A stretch of 64,000 nucleotides of DNA from Halichoerus grypus. Lineage: Eukaryota > Chordata > Mammalia > Carnivora > Phocidae. Of the stretch, positions 1-13,011 are shown one piece after another (positions within the stretch are counted from its first letter, which is position 1; the number at the start of each line of letters is the position of its first letter). The position numbers were made by a program, and so were the translations under genes. The notes under the pieces are model-generated. The model had not been told where the DNA came from, made no database searches, and saw only the letters and a list, made by a program, of their open reading frames with translations. The stretch covers positions 71,181,239-71,245,238 of the forward strand of contig NC_135712.1 of the NCBI RefSeq assembly GCF_964656455.1, written 5' to 3'.

Positions 1-430
1 AAACCAAGATGTCTTTGAATGGATGAATGGATAAACTGTGAGGCATACATACAATGGAATCAATAAAACGAAATGCACCATCATTAAGCCATGAAAAGAC
101 ACAGAGAAATCTTAAAACCATATTACTAAATGAAAGAAGACAAACTGAAAAGGCTATATACTGTACACTTCCAACCTTATGACATTCTGGAAAACAAAAA
201 AACTACAAAGGCAGGAAAAAAGATCAATAGTCGCCAGAGGCGCAGGGCGGGAGGGAGAAATGAATAGGTAGAGCACTGGCGATTTTTTGGGCAACGAAAC
301 TATTCTGTGTGGTAATATAATGGTAGATACGTGTCATTATACATTTTTAAAACCCACAGAATATACAGCATAAAAGTGTGAACCCCAACGTAAACTATGG
401 ACTTTAATACTCAATACTGGCTCATGAAAA
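1..430 (+). mobile_element. Old L1 3'-end fragment
   Basis: The text follows the typical order of an old mammalian L1 tail: gaatggatgaatggataaac, an ATGGAAT-like stretch, an in-frame-like remnant of the ORF2 C-terminus, then 3' untranslated sequence with a GGGAGGGAGAAATGAAT-type motif and a conserved tgtgaaccccaac-like end. No intact frame remains. The left end runs out of the window. The subfamily (L1M class) is an inference. Confidence 0.7.
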
Positions 431-439
431 GCAACTGGG

Positions 440-1400
440 GATGAGAAAGGACTACTCTACCTTGCTACCACAGTGGGCGTGCCTTACCCCCACACTCACC
501 AGTGGCCCCCCAAAAGCCAGCAGATGCACCTCATCCCCAAGCTCACCCTCAGCTCTGCTAAAGCCAGCAGGCACAAGTAGTCCACATGGGGGATGCTCAA
601 TGAGTACCTGGCCCTGGTGGCTGGGGGTGTCTGCATTTCTGGGCCCCATGGGTCTGAAACTGTGGCGGCAGTTCTTGGCAGGCTACCACCCCCAGGGCAC
701 TGCACAGACAGCAGAATGAAACACATCACCAGTTTTCTTATGAAAAAGGCCTATTTACTTGTCCTACAGATTCAGCCTGAGAGACAGGTGTCAGTTTACT
801 ACACACCTAGAGGCTACCAAAATGCTCTCAGGGAATGGGGGCTGGGGGACACCATCCTTGCACTCTCCCTTGACCTTGCTACAGCTCACTGGTACCTCCT
901 GGGAAGGAGCTCATAACTTGTCTGGAGTCCCAATTTCTTCCCAACTGTTATGAAGGGGGCACCTCAGGTTGACTGGTCTGGAAGCCAGCAGGGTTTACTA
1001 CTGTTGTGCCACAGGATGGTATATATTTGATGCTTTAAAAACTACTGCCTCAGAGTGTGGCTTGCAATCAACCTGAAACTAGCTGCTGACCGAGATGCCT
1101 TCCTCTGGAATACTGACAGGTATTGGCATACTGTCAACAAATGGGACCTAACAAGAATAAATCAGGATGATTAGACAATCACAAATATTTGAGAGAACCA
1201 AGAACTAGGGCAAAATTAAATAAGATTCAGTGATAACGTTCATCTCCTATATGAGGTCATTCCTTCAAGACTGGGAGAGACAGCTGTTTTGTCTATTACA
1301 GAGAAACAAACAGAGAGTCAAGCAAAAGGAAGAAACAGAGGAATATGTTCAAAATGAAAAAATAAGCTAAAATCTGAGGCAAAAAAACTTAATGAAATAA
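440..1400 (+). mobile_element. L1 5'-UTR-like region of an old element
   Basis: This GC-richer stretch lies directly before an L1 ORF1 remnant in the same orientation. It resembles the 5' untranslated region of old L1 M-type elements, for example around the bases reading ggtattggcatactgtcaac near 1120. Open frames of up to 107 codons occur here, but they overlap in several frames and show no recognisable protein, so I do not call a gene. Assignment to the same element as the ORFs that follow rests on position and strand. Confidence 0.5.
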
Positions 1401-2085
1401 ATATAATTTACTTGATAAAGAGTTCAAATTAATGGTCATAAAAATGCTCACTGAACTCAGAAGAATGCATGAACACAGTGAGAACTTCCAACAGAGATAG
1501 AAAATATTAAAAAGCACCAAAGAGAAGTCACAGAGCTGAAGAATACAATAAATGAACTGAAAAATATAGTAAAGGGGCTCAACAGCAGACTAGAGATGAA
1601 CAGAAGAAAGAATCAATGATCTGGAAGACAGGGCAGAAGTCACCCAGAGCAGCCAACAGAAAAAGGAATGAAAAAAAGTGAAGACAGCTTAAGGACCCAT
1701 GGAACAACATCAAGCAGAATAACATTCACACTTTAGGTGTCCCAGAAGAAGAAAGGGGCAGAAAACTTATTTGAAGAAATAATGGCCAAAAACTTCCCTA
1801 ACCTGGAGAAGGAAAAAGACATGGAGATCCAGGAAGTCCAGAGACTTTCAAAACAGAAGAAACCAAAAAGATCCACACCAAGACACATTATAATTAAAAT
1901 GTCAAAAGTTAAAGATAAAGCAAGAATCTTAAAAGCAACAAGAGAAAAAAAAATTTGTTATATACAAGGGAATCCCAGAAGAATATCAGCACATTTACTG
2001 GCAGAAACTTTGCAGGCCAAAAGAGAGTGGCATGATATATTCAAAGTGCTAAAAGGAAAAAACTTTTAACCAAGAATACTCCACC
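1400..2085 (+). pseudogene. L1 ORF1 remnant (RNA-binding protein)
   Basis: A decayed copy of the L1 first open reading frame, whose product is an RNA chaperone that coats L1 RNA. The upstream coiled-coil part (1400-1730) is broken by stops. The conserved RRM/C-terminal part is readable at 1737-2069, with the landmarks IMAKNFPNLEKEKD, RSTPRHIIIKMSKVKDKARI and a following EWHDIFKVLKGKNF. The true start is lost. It is followed, with typical spacing, by an ORF2 remnant. Not functional. Confidence 0.85.
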
Positions 2086-3516
2086 TGGCAAGGTTACCAT
2101 TGAGAATTGAAAGACAGACAAAGTTTTCTCCAGACAAGCAAAAGCTAAAAGGAATTCATCACCACTAATCTGGCTTTACAAGGCCTTCTTTAAGCTGAAA
2201 AGAAAGGGCACTAATTAGTAACAAGAAAACATTCGAGAGTAAATATCTCACTGGTAAAGGTAAATATATAGTAAAGGTAGTGGATTAATCAGTTATAAAA
2301 CTAACATGAAGGTTAAAAGACAAAACTAGTAAAAACAACCACAATAATTAATTAAAGAGTACACAAAATAAAAAGATGTAAAATGTGACATCAAAAACAT
2401 AAATGGGGTGGAGTAAAAATGTAGACATAGAACGCATTGAAACTTAACTTGCTATCCACTTAAAATACACTGTTATATACATAGGCTGTTATATGTGAGC
2501 TTCATGGTAACCCTAAGCAAAAAAGCTAGTAGATACACAAAAGATAATGAGAAAGAATCTAAGCATAAAACTAAAGAAAGTCATCAAATCACAAGGGAAG
2601 AAAGCAGAAGAAAGGAACTGAGAGGAACTACAAAATAGCCAGAAAACAATGAACAAAATGGCACTAAGTACATACCTATTGATAATTACTTCAAAGTATA
2701 AATGAACTAAATCCTCAAATCAAAAGACATTAGTGGCTGAATGGATAAAAATACAAAACCCATCTATGTGTGGCCTACAAGAGATTTACTTCAGATGGAA
2801 GGACACACAGCAACAAAGTAAAGGGATGGAAAAAGAGTTTCACGCAAATGGAAACCAAAAGAAAGGTGGGGTCGCTATATTTATATCAAACAAATATACT
2901 TTAAAACAAAGATGGGCATTACATAATGATAAAGGGGTCATTCCAACAAGAAAATATAAGATTTATAAATATTTATGCATACAATATAGGCGCACCTAAA
3001 TATATAAAGCAAATACTAACAGACATAAAAGGGAGAAACTGACAGCAATACAATAGTAGGGGAATTTAATGCCACACTTACATTGATGGCTAGATCATTC
3101 AGACAGAAGATCAATATGGAAACACTGGCCTTAAATGAAACATTAGACCAGATGGGCTTTCTCACCTCCCCTTCCTCTCTTTCTCCCCCGCCAATACACA
3201 CACACAGACATTCCATCCCAGAGCAGCAGAATACACATTCTTCTCAAATGCACGTGGAACATTCTATAGGATACATGTAAGACCACAAAACAAGTCTCAA
3301 TAAATTTAAAAAGACTGAAGTCATAGCAAGTATCTTTTCTGACCATAATGGTATGAAACTAGAAATCCATTACAAGAAGAAAACTGGGAAAATCACAAAT
3401 ACACTGAGATTAGACAACGAGCTACTGAATAACCAAGGGGTCAACAAAGAAATCAAAGGGGAAATGAAAAAAAAAACATTGAAACAAATGAAAATGGAAC
3501 TACATATCAAAATCTA

Positions 3517-3973
3517 TGTGTGAAAATATTAAGAAAAAAAATCTTGCTTAGAATGGAGTTGGAAGGCTAGCTAGCACAGGGAGCTCTCATCCCCACTCAC
3601 TCAATGTCAACTGCAGACCCAACAGGAAGAGACAGATCTTGCATGTGAATTACTTTACTATGCCAGCAGGAGGCAGAAAATTTTTCCTCCTCCCCGCAGC
3701 AACACATCCCAGCCAATGAGAGGCTGTCGCAACTCAGCCAATGCAAAGCCACTATACTTCAAACTCCCAATTTACTCCAATGAATTTTTTGTTCACAAAG
3801 GCCTTCCTGACTTCCCCTTTCATCTATAAAGGAGCATCCCTCTCCCTTGTTCTACAGACCCGCCCATGGTTTTCGCTTGTCGCTTCCTTGTCCTCAACTG
3901 CAATTCTTACTATTCCTGAATAAAACCATTTTTCCTGCTAAAATAATTGATAGTTTTATTTTTAAGGTTAACA
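3517..3973 (+). mobile_element. Probable solo retroviral LTR inserted in L1
   Basis: This roughly 457-base block interrupts the L1 ORF2 text: the L1 reads up to aaaatctatg before it and resumes with agcaaaagcagttctaag after it. It looks like an LTR. It begins near a TG (tgtgaaaatattaag) and ends near a CA (aaggttaaca). It has two CCAAT boxes (3713, 3738), a TATAAA (3825) and an AATAAA (3919) in the right order for U3-R-U5. No internal viral genes are next to it, which fits a solo LTR left by recombination. ERV1-type is my best guess. The duplicated target site is not clear. Confidence 0.65.
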
Positions 3974-4337
3974 AAATAGATTCAGCAAAAGCAGTTCTAA
4001 GAAGAAAGCTCATAGCAATACAGGCCTAACTCAAGAAACAAAAAAATCTTGAATAAATAATCTAACTTTACACCTAAAGGAACTAGAAAAAGAACAATCA
4101 AAGCCCAAACTAGAAGAAAGGAAATATAAAGATTTGAACTAAATAAATGAAAGAGACTGAAAAGACAATAAAAAGTTCAATGAAACTGAGGACTGATTCT
4201 TTGCAAAGATAATACTGACAAACTTTTCAGCTAGACTCTTTAAAAAAAGAGAGAGAGGGCTCAAATGAATAAAATCTGAAAGGAAAGAGAAGTTAAAAAT
4301 GACACGAAATAAATGCAAAGGATCATAAGAGACTACT

Positions 4338-4393
4338 CTGAATAATTATATACCAACAAACTGGACAACAATAATTATATACCAACAAACTGG
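4338..4393 (+). repeat. 29-base tandem duplication
   Basis: The phrase aataattatataccaacaaa occurs twice in direct succession, separated by a few bases, within the L1 ORF2 remnant. It is a simple local duplication, probably replication slippage after the L1 inserted. Confidence 0.85.
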
Positions 4394-5764
4394 GTAAGTT
4401 CTAGAAAAATACAATCCTCCACGACTGAGTCAGAAGAAATAGAAAATGTTAATAAACCAATTCCTAGTAACAGGATTGAATCAGTAATCAAAAACCTCCC
4501 AAAAAACAAAAGTCCAAGACCAGATGGCTTCAGTGGTAAACGCTACCAAACATTCAAAGATTTACTACTTCCCTCCTCAAACTCTTCCCAAAAACTAAAG
4601 AGGAAGGAATGTTTCCAAATTCATTTTATGAGGGCAGGACTACCCTATACCTAAACCAGACAAGGACACCACGAGAAAAAAAGAAAATTACAGGCCAATA
4701 TCTGTGGTGAACATAGATGCAAAAATACTCCAAATATTAGCGCAGTGAATTCAAGAACACATTAAAAGGATCATACACCATGATCAAGTGACAATTATTC
4801 CAGGAATGCAAGGATGGTTCAATATCCATAAATCAATCAACATGATACACATTAATAAAATGAAGGATTAAAATCATTATGATCATCTCAATAGATGCAG
4901 AAAAATCATTTGACAAAATTCAACATAGATTTATGGTAAAAACCTTCAACAACGTGGGTATAGAGGGAATGTACTTCAACCTAATAAAGACCATATATGA
5001 CAAGCCCACAGCTAACATCAGGTGAAAATCTGAATGCTTTTCCTCTAAGATCAGTAAGACCACTCTTGCCACTTTTATTCAACATAGTACTGAAAGTCCT
5101 AGCCAGAAAAATTAAGCAGGAAAAAGAAATAAAAGGTATCCAAATTGAAGAGAAAGAAGTAAAACTCTGTTTGCAGATGACATGATTTTATAAATAGAAA
5201 ATGCCACCAAAAAACCTGTCAAAATACACAAATTCGGTAAAGCCACAGAGTATAAAATCAATATGCAAAAATCTATTGTGTTTTTGTACACTAACAACAA
5301 ACTATCAGAAAGATAATTTAAGAAAATAATCGTATTTACAACTGCATCAAAAAGAATACCTAAAGATAAATTTAACCAAGGAGGTGAAAGACCTGTACAC
5401 TAAAAACTATAAGACACTGATGAAAGAAACTGAAGAAGACACAAATAAACGGGAAGATATTCAGTGCTCATGGATTGGAAGAATTAATACTGTTAAAACA
5501 CCCATATTACCCAAAGCATCTACAGAGTCAATGCAATCTCCATCAAAATTCCAATGGCATTCTTCACAGAAATAGAACAAGCAATCCTAAAATTTGTATG
5601 GAACCACAAAAGATCCTAAATAGCCAAAGCAATCCTCTAAAAGAACAAAGCTGGAGGCACCAAGCACTCTGATTTCAAACTCCATTACAAGATTATAGTC
5701 ATTGTAACAACATGGTATTGGCATAAAAACAGACACAGAGATCAGAGAAAAACATTACATAATT

Positions 5765-8700
5765 ATAAAAAGGTTATTTCACCAAGATGACATAGCCATC
5801 CTAAATCTAAATGTGCATGTACCCAACAACAAAGGTGCAAAGTGTGTGAAGCAAAAACTGACAAAACTGTAAGGATAAGCTGACAAATCCAAATTGTACT
5901 TGGAGACTTCAACAACCCTCTCTACAAATGACAGAACTACAAAGAAAATCAGGAAAGATAAAGAAAAACTCAACACCACCTGTAATTAGGATCTAATAGA
6001 TTTATTTATAGAACATTCCACCCAACAATAGCAGAATACACATCCTTTCAAGTGTCCAGAGAACATATAGAAAAATAGACTATATATATCTTGGTTGTAA
6101 GACAAACCTCAACAAATTTAAAAGAAGTGGAATCATACATAGTATGGTCCCTGACTACAATGGAATCAAACTAGAAATTAACAACAGAAAGACAGCAGGA
6201 AAAATCTCCAACCACTTGGAAACTAAATAACACACTTCTAAATAATCCAAGGATGAAAGGGGCAATTGTGAAAAAATCCATTGAAATAAAGGAAAATAAA
6301 AATACAACACATCAAAATATGTTAGAAACAGCTAAAATAGTGCTGACAGGGAAATTTACAGCACTAAGGCACACCTAAGAAGAGGAAAAAGTCTCAAATT
6401 AATAATCTAAGCTCCCACCTCAAGAATATAAGAAAAAAACGAACAAAATAAGCCCAAAGCAAGCAGAAGGAAAGACAACAAAGATAAAGCAGAAAACAAT
6501 GAAACTGAAAACAGAAAAATAGAAAAAAAAAGATCAATGAAACAGAAAGCTGGTTTTGTGAAATAATCAGTAAAACTGACAAATACCTAGGAAGACTAAC
6601 AAACAAACAAACCAAAAAGAGAATCTCAATTAATTTTATGAAGCTAGCATTATCCTCATAACAAAACCAGTTTATATGGATAGCAAAAACAAAAGACAGT
6701 ACAAAAAAAGAAAACCACAGACCAATAACCCTCACGAATATAGAAGCAAGGATCTTCAACAAAATATTAGCAAATAAAATTCAGCAACATACAACAAGTG
6801 TTATAAACCATGACTAAGTGAGATTATTTCAGGGATTCAAGCCCGGTTCAATATTTGAAAATCAATCAGTGTGATCATTCATATTAACAGGTTAAAGAAG
6901 AAAAATGATAGGATAACGTCAATCAATGCAGAAAAAGCATCTGACAAAATCAACACCCATTCATGATAAAAACTCAGAAAAAAAGGGAATAGAGGCAAAC
7001 TTGCTCAACTTGGAAAAGAGCAGCTACAAAAAAAACTTACAGTAAATATTACAGTTAACTGGGAAAGATTGAATGTTTTTCTCCTAATACTGGGAACAAG
7101 GGAGGATGTCTGCTTTTACCATTCTTTTTCTAGCCAGTGCAATAAGGCAATGAAAGGAAATAAAGGCATAGGGAGTAGAAAGAAGAAATAAAACTGTCCC
7201 AATTTTCAGGGTTGTCTCAAATAATCTACAAAGAAACTCTTAAGAGTAGTAGGTTGAGTTCAGTGAGATCACAGGATACAAGATAAAAAATGCAAAAGTC
7301 AACTGTATTTTTATATAGTAGCAACGAACATATGAATATTGAATTCAAAAATACAGTATCATTGGGGTGCCTGGGTGGCTCAGTCGGTTAAGTGTCTGAC
7401 TCTTGATCTCAGCTCCGGTCTTGATCTCAGGTTCATGAGTTCAAGTCCAGCACTGGGCTCCACCCTGGGTGTGGAGCCAACATAAAAAAAAAAAAAAATT
7501 ACAGTATCATTTACAATCACTCAACACAAAAATGACACACCCTGTGTAAATCTAATAAATGTGTAAATCTAATAAAAGTGTACCAGACTTGTACACTGAA
7601 AACTACAAAATGCTGATGAAAGAAATTAATGATAAGTTAAAAAGAGAGCCATACCATGTTCACAGACTGGAACTCAATCAACATAGTGAAGATGTCAATT
7701 TTCACCAAATCAATATACAGATTTAACACAATTAAAATCCAATCAAAATCTCAAGACAAGTTTTGTAGATTATTACAAAATTTGGAAAGACAAAGAAACT
7801 AGAAAAACTAAAACAATTTTGAAAAAAAATAAAATGGATGAAATCAGTCTATCCAATTTCAAAACATATATATAGCTACAGTAATCAAGACTGTGTGTAT
7901 TTGTGGTGAATAAACACATAAATCAATGGAACCAAACAGCTCTATACAATGCCCAGCCAATTTATGACAAATCTGTAAAAGCAATTCAATGGAGGAAAGA
8001 CAGCCTTCTCAATAAATAGTGGTGGAACAAGTGGATATCTACAGGATAAAAAAGACAAAGAAAGAACCTCAACCTATGTCCCACATCTTATACAAAAACT
8101 AACTCAAAATAAATCATGGACTTGTTTTAAAAAAGAAAATCTTCAGAACCTGGGACCAGGCAAAGAGATCTTAGATTTGTTACCAGAAGTATGACACATG
8201 AAGAAAGCATTAGTTAATAAACTGGACTTCACCAAATTTAAAAATTTTTGCTCCATATGAAAGACCCTAGTAAGAGGATAAAAAGTAAAAAGACAAGCAC
8301 AGACTGGGAGAAAATGTTTGCAAATGACGTTTCTGACAAAGGACTAGTATACTAGATTATGTACAGAACTCTCAAAACTCGACAGTAAAAAACAAAAAAC
8401 AAAAAACAAAAAAAGCCCACAACAATCAGAATATGGGCAAAAGCCATGAAGAGGTATTTCACCAAGAAGAATATACAGATGGCAAATAAGCATATGAAAA
8501 GATGTTCAATATCATTAGCCATTAGGAAAATATAAATTAAAACCAATGACATAACACTACACACCCATGAAAGTGGCTAAAATAAAAAATAGTGACAACA
8601 CAAAATGCTGATGAGGATGCAGAGAAACAGGATCATTCATACATTGTTGACGGGAATGTAAAATGGTACAGCCACCCCGGAGAGCAGTTTAGCAGTTTAT

Positions 8701-9245
8701 TAAAAACCTACACATGAATGTTTAATAGGAGCTTTATATGTAATAGTCAAAAACTGGAAAAACTCCAATATCCTTCAACAGATGAATGGTTAAACAGTGT
8801 TTCATCCATATTATGGAATAGCACTCAGCAACAAAAAGGAACAACAATTTTCTGGACGAATCTCCAAAAAAATTATGCTGAGTTTAAAAAAGCCAATTCC
8901 AGAAGTTTATGTACTTACAATTCCATTTATATAAAATTTTTGAAATGACAAAATATTAGAAATGGAGTACAGATTAGTAGTGGCTGTGAATTATGAAGGG
9001 GATGGGGATGGGGTGGGAGGAAGTGGGTGTGGCAAAAGCAACTGAGGGATCTTTGTGGTGATGGAAAAGTTCTGTATCTTGACTGTATTAATGTTAATAT
9101 CCTGGTTAGTGATATTATACTATGGTAACCATTGCAGGAAATTGGGTAAACAGCAAAGGAGACCTCTGTATTATTTCTTACAACCACATGAATCTATAAT
9201 CATCACAAAATTAAAAAGTTTAACCAAGAAAAAAAATGGAAATTT
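5765..9245 (+). mobile_element. Old 5'-truncated L1, ORF2 to 3' end
   Basis: A second old L1 starts abruptly in the endonuclease part of ORF2 (ggagacttcaacaaccctct near 5900). It then runs through reverse transcriptase landmarks ([15 protein letters not shown] text near 6640, IDAEKASDKINTH-like text near 6925) and the C-terminal region near 8600-8830 (CCTTCAACAGATGAATGG). It ends in a 3' untranslated region near 9245. Every frame is broken. A Carnivora SINE is inserted at 7364-7500. The copy looks older than the one at 26.6 kb because divergence from readable ORF2 is heavier. Confidence 0.85.
7364..7500 (+). mobile_element. Carnivora SINE, older type
   Basis: A short SINE with head GGGGTGCCTGGGTGGCTCAG, a body with tgactcttgatctcagctc and an A-rich tail, without the long TC-rich region of the younger copies. 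It is flanked by an 11-base target-site duplication, acagtatcatt, at 7353-7363 and 7501-7511. It is inserted in the old L1. Confidence 0.92.
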
Positions 9246-9404
9246 CTGAATATAAATTAATCTAAAGAATCCAAATCCCAAAGAAATGAACCTTTTCTTA
9301 AGAAGGCAGACACTTCTATAAATGAAGTATTTGGCAAGTTTAGACCCGAGGAGGCAAAGGACTGGGCCTGATACGGTTAAGAAACTCTGCTGGGGTAAGA
9401 AGTG

Positions 9405-9504
9405 CATTTTTTTTAATGTAATCTCTATGCCCAATGTGGGGCTCAAACTCACAACCCCAAGATCAAGAGTTGCATGCTCTACTGATTGAGCCAGCTAGGC
9501 GCCC
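9405..9504 (-). mobile_element. Carnivora SINE, older type
   Basis: Read on the minus strand, the head is GGCGCCTAGCTGGCTCAATC, followed by the old-type body (gcatgcaactcttgatcttg). The probable target duplication is taagaagtg before and taaggagtg after. Confidence 0.88.
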
Positions 9505-9596
9505 TAAGGAGTGGAGTTTTTAGTGACCTGGGGGTTGGCATGACAAGTTAGAACCTGGAAGAGCCTAAAATGGAGAGTTTGTTATCCCCACACCCT

Positions 9597-9666
9597 GGAT
9601 CATGCTCCTGGAACATTTACTAATGGTAAATGGATCATGTTCCAGGAACATTTACTAATGGTAACT
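9597..9666 (+). repeat. 35-base tandem duplication
   Basis: Two adjacent copies of a 35-base unit start at 9597 and 9632 (ggatcatgctcctggaacat and ggatcatgttccaggaacat, both then ttactaatggtaa). They differ at about three positions. The surrounding 9505-9925 is otherwise unremarkable intron. Confidence 0.9.
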
Positions 9667-9929
9667 GCAGCATAGGAGGCTGGGAGTTGGGCTAGAAAAG
9701 CACTGAAACATTTCTGTAGTCTCAAAGTTCTTAGAACCCTAAAGTCCTGCTGGTTGAAAGGACCTATGAAAGACACAGAACTGATCTCACTCTTAGGATA
9801 TTTGAAAATAGCAGTAAGTAGAAAGTAACTAATGAAGCAACCTAGCCCTACACAAACTCAACTCCTAACTGATTAGTTTCATTCTAGCTTCTGGAAAGGT
9901 AAAGAACAAGGGTTTAATCTCAATGGTTT

Positions 9930-10258
9930 TTTTTTTTTTTTTTACACACTATGTAAAGCACACAACAAAAACTTCAAGATATGAGAAAAATCAGGAAAAC
10001 ATGAATAAGGGAAGAACTATTAAAAGCAGACCCACAGGAGAACCACAGATGACACAGACATTAGAACTAGCAGAAGACAAAAACGGCAATTTTAAATATG
10101 TAAAATAACAACACAAGAGGAAAGGATATACAAAGTGGATACAATAATGAATTTAAAAAGAAAAATGGAATTTCCAAAAAAGAGCAAATAGACGTTCTCA
10201 GAGTGAAAAGTACAATAAGTGAAATTAAGGAAGTCTTATGACCTATCAAAACAAAGTA
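9930..10258 (+). mobile_element. Possible old L1/HAL1 ORF1-like fragment
   Basis: After a T-rich run at 9925-9943, the text contains accacagatgacacagacat and gaattaaggaag-like phrases typical of the N-terminal coding part of old L1 or HAL1 ORF1. Degraded and short; the assignment is tentative. Confidence 0.45.
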
Positions 10259-10607
10259 ATTTTAAATGCTATAGAACTGTATTCAATGACATAAAAGAAT
10301 TTTCAAAATATATTAAATACAAATGATCCCACTGTTCTGCCAAGTCCCCCACCCTACTCCAATCCCTCAACCATGACAAAGACTACTAATTTATGACAGC
10401 ACTCTTTCCTTCAACCTGCTATCAGAATTCTCAGCAAAGACCTCTAGATACCCAATATCAACTGAAATTGACATCATAAATAAAACCTGTTCGATTCAGA
10501 CAAAAGGTAGGTTATCTTAGTCACAGGGTTTATGAAGAAATGTAAAGTTACCACTTTATAATGGAGCAGGGGATAAACTTATAAAGTAGGTGAAACTGTG
10601 TCTTTGA
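10258..10607 (+). repeat. Copy 1 of a diverged ~330-base direct duplication
   Basis: This segment can be aligned by eye with 13818-14142, at a spacing of 3,560 bases. The first shared block is attttaaatgctat. Then comes a nearly identical run beginning ttttcaaaatatattaaata and continuing through gatccca, tgttctgccaagtcccc, ccaatccctca and gacagcactct. The last shared part is aggtgaaa...tttgatt. Identity is roughly 80% with small gaps. I do not recognise it as a known family. Both copies lie just before an old L1 3' end. Confidence 0.8.
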
Positions 10608-10609
10608 TT

Positions 10610-11065
10610 CCTCCCCCTCTACCTCCCAGGTATAAATACCCAAGAGAAAGACTTGTACAAAAATGTTCAAAGCAGCTTTATTCATAATAGCCCCAAAATG
10701 GAAACCAAAATTCCCGTAACAGAATAAACAAGCTGTAGTATATTCATACAATGAAATACTATATAGCTATAAAAGGGAACAAATTACTGACAAGCACAGT
10801 CACATAGATGTTGAGTAAAAGAAGATGTAAACAACCATATACACTGCATGATTACATTTATAACAAGTGCAAAACTAATTTACAGTGATGTGGGACAGAA
10901 AAACAGATTATCTCTGGGGAAAGCATACTGTTTCATAAAGAGCAAAAGGGAATCTTCTGGAGTACTGTAAATATTTTATATCTTTTTGTGGGCAGTGATC
11001 ACAGTTCTAAAAAGGCATGAAGATACATACTTAGGATTTGTGCATTTTACAAAAAAAGTCAATGA
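10610..11065 (+). mobile_element. Old L1 3'-end fragment
   Basis: The sequence has the late ORF2 and 3' region order: GTATAAATACCCAAGAG, caaagcagctttattcataa, tggaaaccaaaattcccgt, tatagctataaaagggaac and a GGGCAGTGATCACAGTT-like 3' untranslated region. No open frame survives. Confidence 0.8.
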
Positions 11066-11323
11066 TGATGATAATAACAAGGCTGTGAAACAGGATATCA
11101 TTAATGGCTGATAAACAGGAATCTCTAGGAATTACTGGAAGATGTTAATACACTACTGAACTGGGGGAATGGTGCTAATGATGAAAGCATATTTTTTTTA
11201 TTGCGTGCTAACTTTACTTAAACTACTCCTGGCATTTTTTCCCATGTGTCCTTTATAAACATCAATTCAAAATCATCTTTTTAGTTATTTATCTTCCCCG
11301 CTAGTTCAGAAGTTCATCTGGGG

Positions 11324-11499
11324 CAGGGGTTGGCAGATATATTCTGTAAAGGGCCAGATGGTAAATATTTTCACTTCTGCAGGTCACATGGTTTCTGTTA
11401 CAACTACTCAACTCTGCTGCTATAGCACAAAAGCAGCCATGACAATGATTAAATGAATGAGCATGATCTAATTTAATTTGGCCCCCTGGCTGACCCCTG
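11324..11499 (+). mobile_element. MER20-like hAT DNA transposon
   Basis: A compact non-autonomous element with terminal inverted repeats caggggttggcagat and a matching gctgacccctg at the far end. The internal landmarks are gtaaagggccagat, aactactcaactctgc and gcacaaaagcagccatgac. The text agrees well with the MER20 consensus as I know it. It lacks part of the 3' half. Lies in intronic DNA. Confidence 0.8.
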
Positions 11500-13010
11500 A
11501 TCTAAAGCAAGAACCATACTAATCATCTGTTTTTCCATGTCTTTCTTACAGACAGTATAGCACTACATATACAGTAAGTACTCAGTAAAACAAAGCTAAA
11601 GGGAATCTTAAAAATGGTTTCTTCTAATCCCTTCATTTTACATAAAAAACCATGAAATCCAAGTTAAAATTTGCTCAGTATCACTATTGTTTACGCAGTG
11701 CCTTTTAATAAACACACGAAGATTTAACATGGCTCTTTAATACTGATTAAAATTTGAAATACATTAACATAAGAAATTAAAACAGATTATTTTAGAAAAA
11801 TTATCTTTACCTATAAAATTTATTTTTAGTTTGCTTATAAGCTATCAATACAAACTTTGAATCATGCAACCATAAGGAATCAATCTAGCACCTACTTAAA
11901 GCTCACCACAGAATGAAGTGAAAATGAAAACTAAACTGAACTTTGTTCCAGGATCCAAGTTTTTCTAAAAGCGAAAATGACAATGAACATATTTAATGGG
12001 AGTTGGCATTAAGCAATAAATACACTTTAACAACTAAGTTATCAGAATGTTTTATATAATTATACTCCAATCTAATAATAATATATACTTTAAAAAATTA
12101 TCCTACTACAGGTTATTGAACACTTTTACCTGGCACTAAAACAATGAGCAAACGGTAGAGGGCAGCATTTCTATTTACTATTAAAATTTAGCTTTTAAAA
12201 ATCTAAAAAAATCCTGAAATCTATGTACAGGGACTTTCTTTTAAAAGGTCTCACAACACCCCTTTCAAAGTTGCTGGCTAACATACAATTTTAATACAAC
12301 CTAGCACAACTAAAAGTGCCCTGACATACAAATATGAACATTTAAATAAAAGACAGCTGTTTCACCCAAAGAAGCCAAATTTTCTATTTTAATTCCCAAG
12401 CAATAATAAGCCAACAAGTCAACATTTCTCTGGTGATTTATTTCCTACCACTCTATCAGCTATCTAGTTAAAACAACCAGTTGTTGAGTACCCAATGGAA
12501 TCACAAATAAGTTTCTATTTCCACATATGGACAATCCTTTTTCTCTATCTATGTAAGACTACACACGAATCACCAAAAGAAGTGTCAAAGTTATTACATT
12601 CATGAACTTTTGGCAACCAAAGATTCAGCAAGCTGTCTCCAAAGATCGAGCATTAACCTAACTCTAATATCTAAGCAGCAAATGAAGAGGTAGATAAAAT
12701 AGAAACAGGCAGGGGTAGAAGTGTCTTTAAATCCCACCCTTTTTCATTTTCCTTTTATTCCTATTTCCAGAATGCCTTAATGATAGAGCTGTACCATCTA
12801 CCACCCCTAATAAGAACCAGCACACTAGTCATAAAAGGCAAGGAATAGGAATTAGAAAAGAAGGAAAACCTACAGTGTCAAACACAAAGAGAATGATTCA
12901 GAAAAAGACTGTTTTGTCCAACCAGAAGGTTATATATTGTATTACTATTTAATAAAAATTATAAAAAATCTAACAATTAGTAAAGTCTTACTAGGTAGTC
13001 GTCCTTTCAC
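11500..13010. other. Intronic DNA without recognised features
   Basis: AT-rich single-copy-looking sequence downstream of the DLG1 exons, taken here as intron. I see no exon-like frame with splice signals, no young repeat and no structured RNA. Very old repeats could be hidden. Confidence 0.5.
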
Positions 13011-13011
13011 A

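Larger units (their letters stand above)
2660..5755 (+). pseudogene. L1 ORF2 remnant (endonuclease/reverse transcriptase)
   Basis: A broken copy of the L1 second open reading frame. The endonuclease start is visible near 2733-2850 (QNPSMCGLQEIYFRWKD) and the HANGNQKKGGVAIFIS block follows. Reverse transcriptase landmarks appear near 4650-5190: a remnant of the YRPIS block, [19 protein letters not shown] text near 4880, and the LFADDMIL active-site motif near 5170. Frameshifts and stops are everywhere. An LTR interrupts it at about 3517-3973. It is cut off near 5755, where an endonuclease segment of another L1 begins. Confidence 0.85.

Noticed and set aside
441..953. Overlapping frames of 64-107 codons near the left end
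   Set aside because: They lie in an L1 5'-UTR-like region, overlap on both strands and show no known protein.
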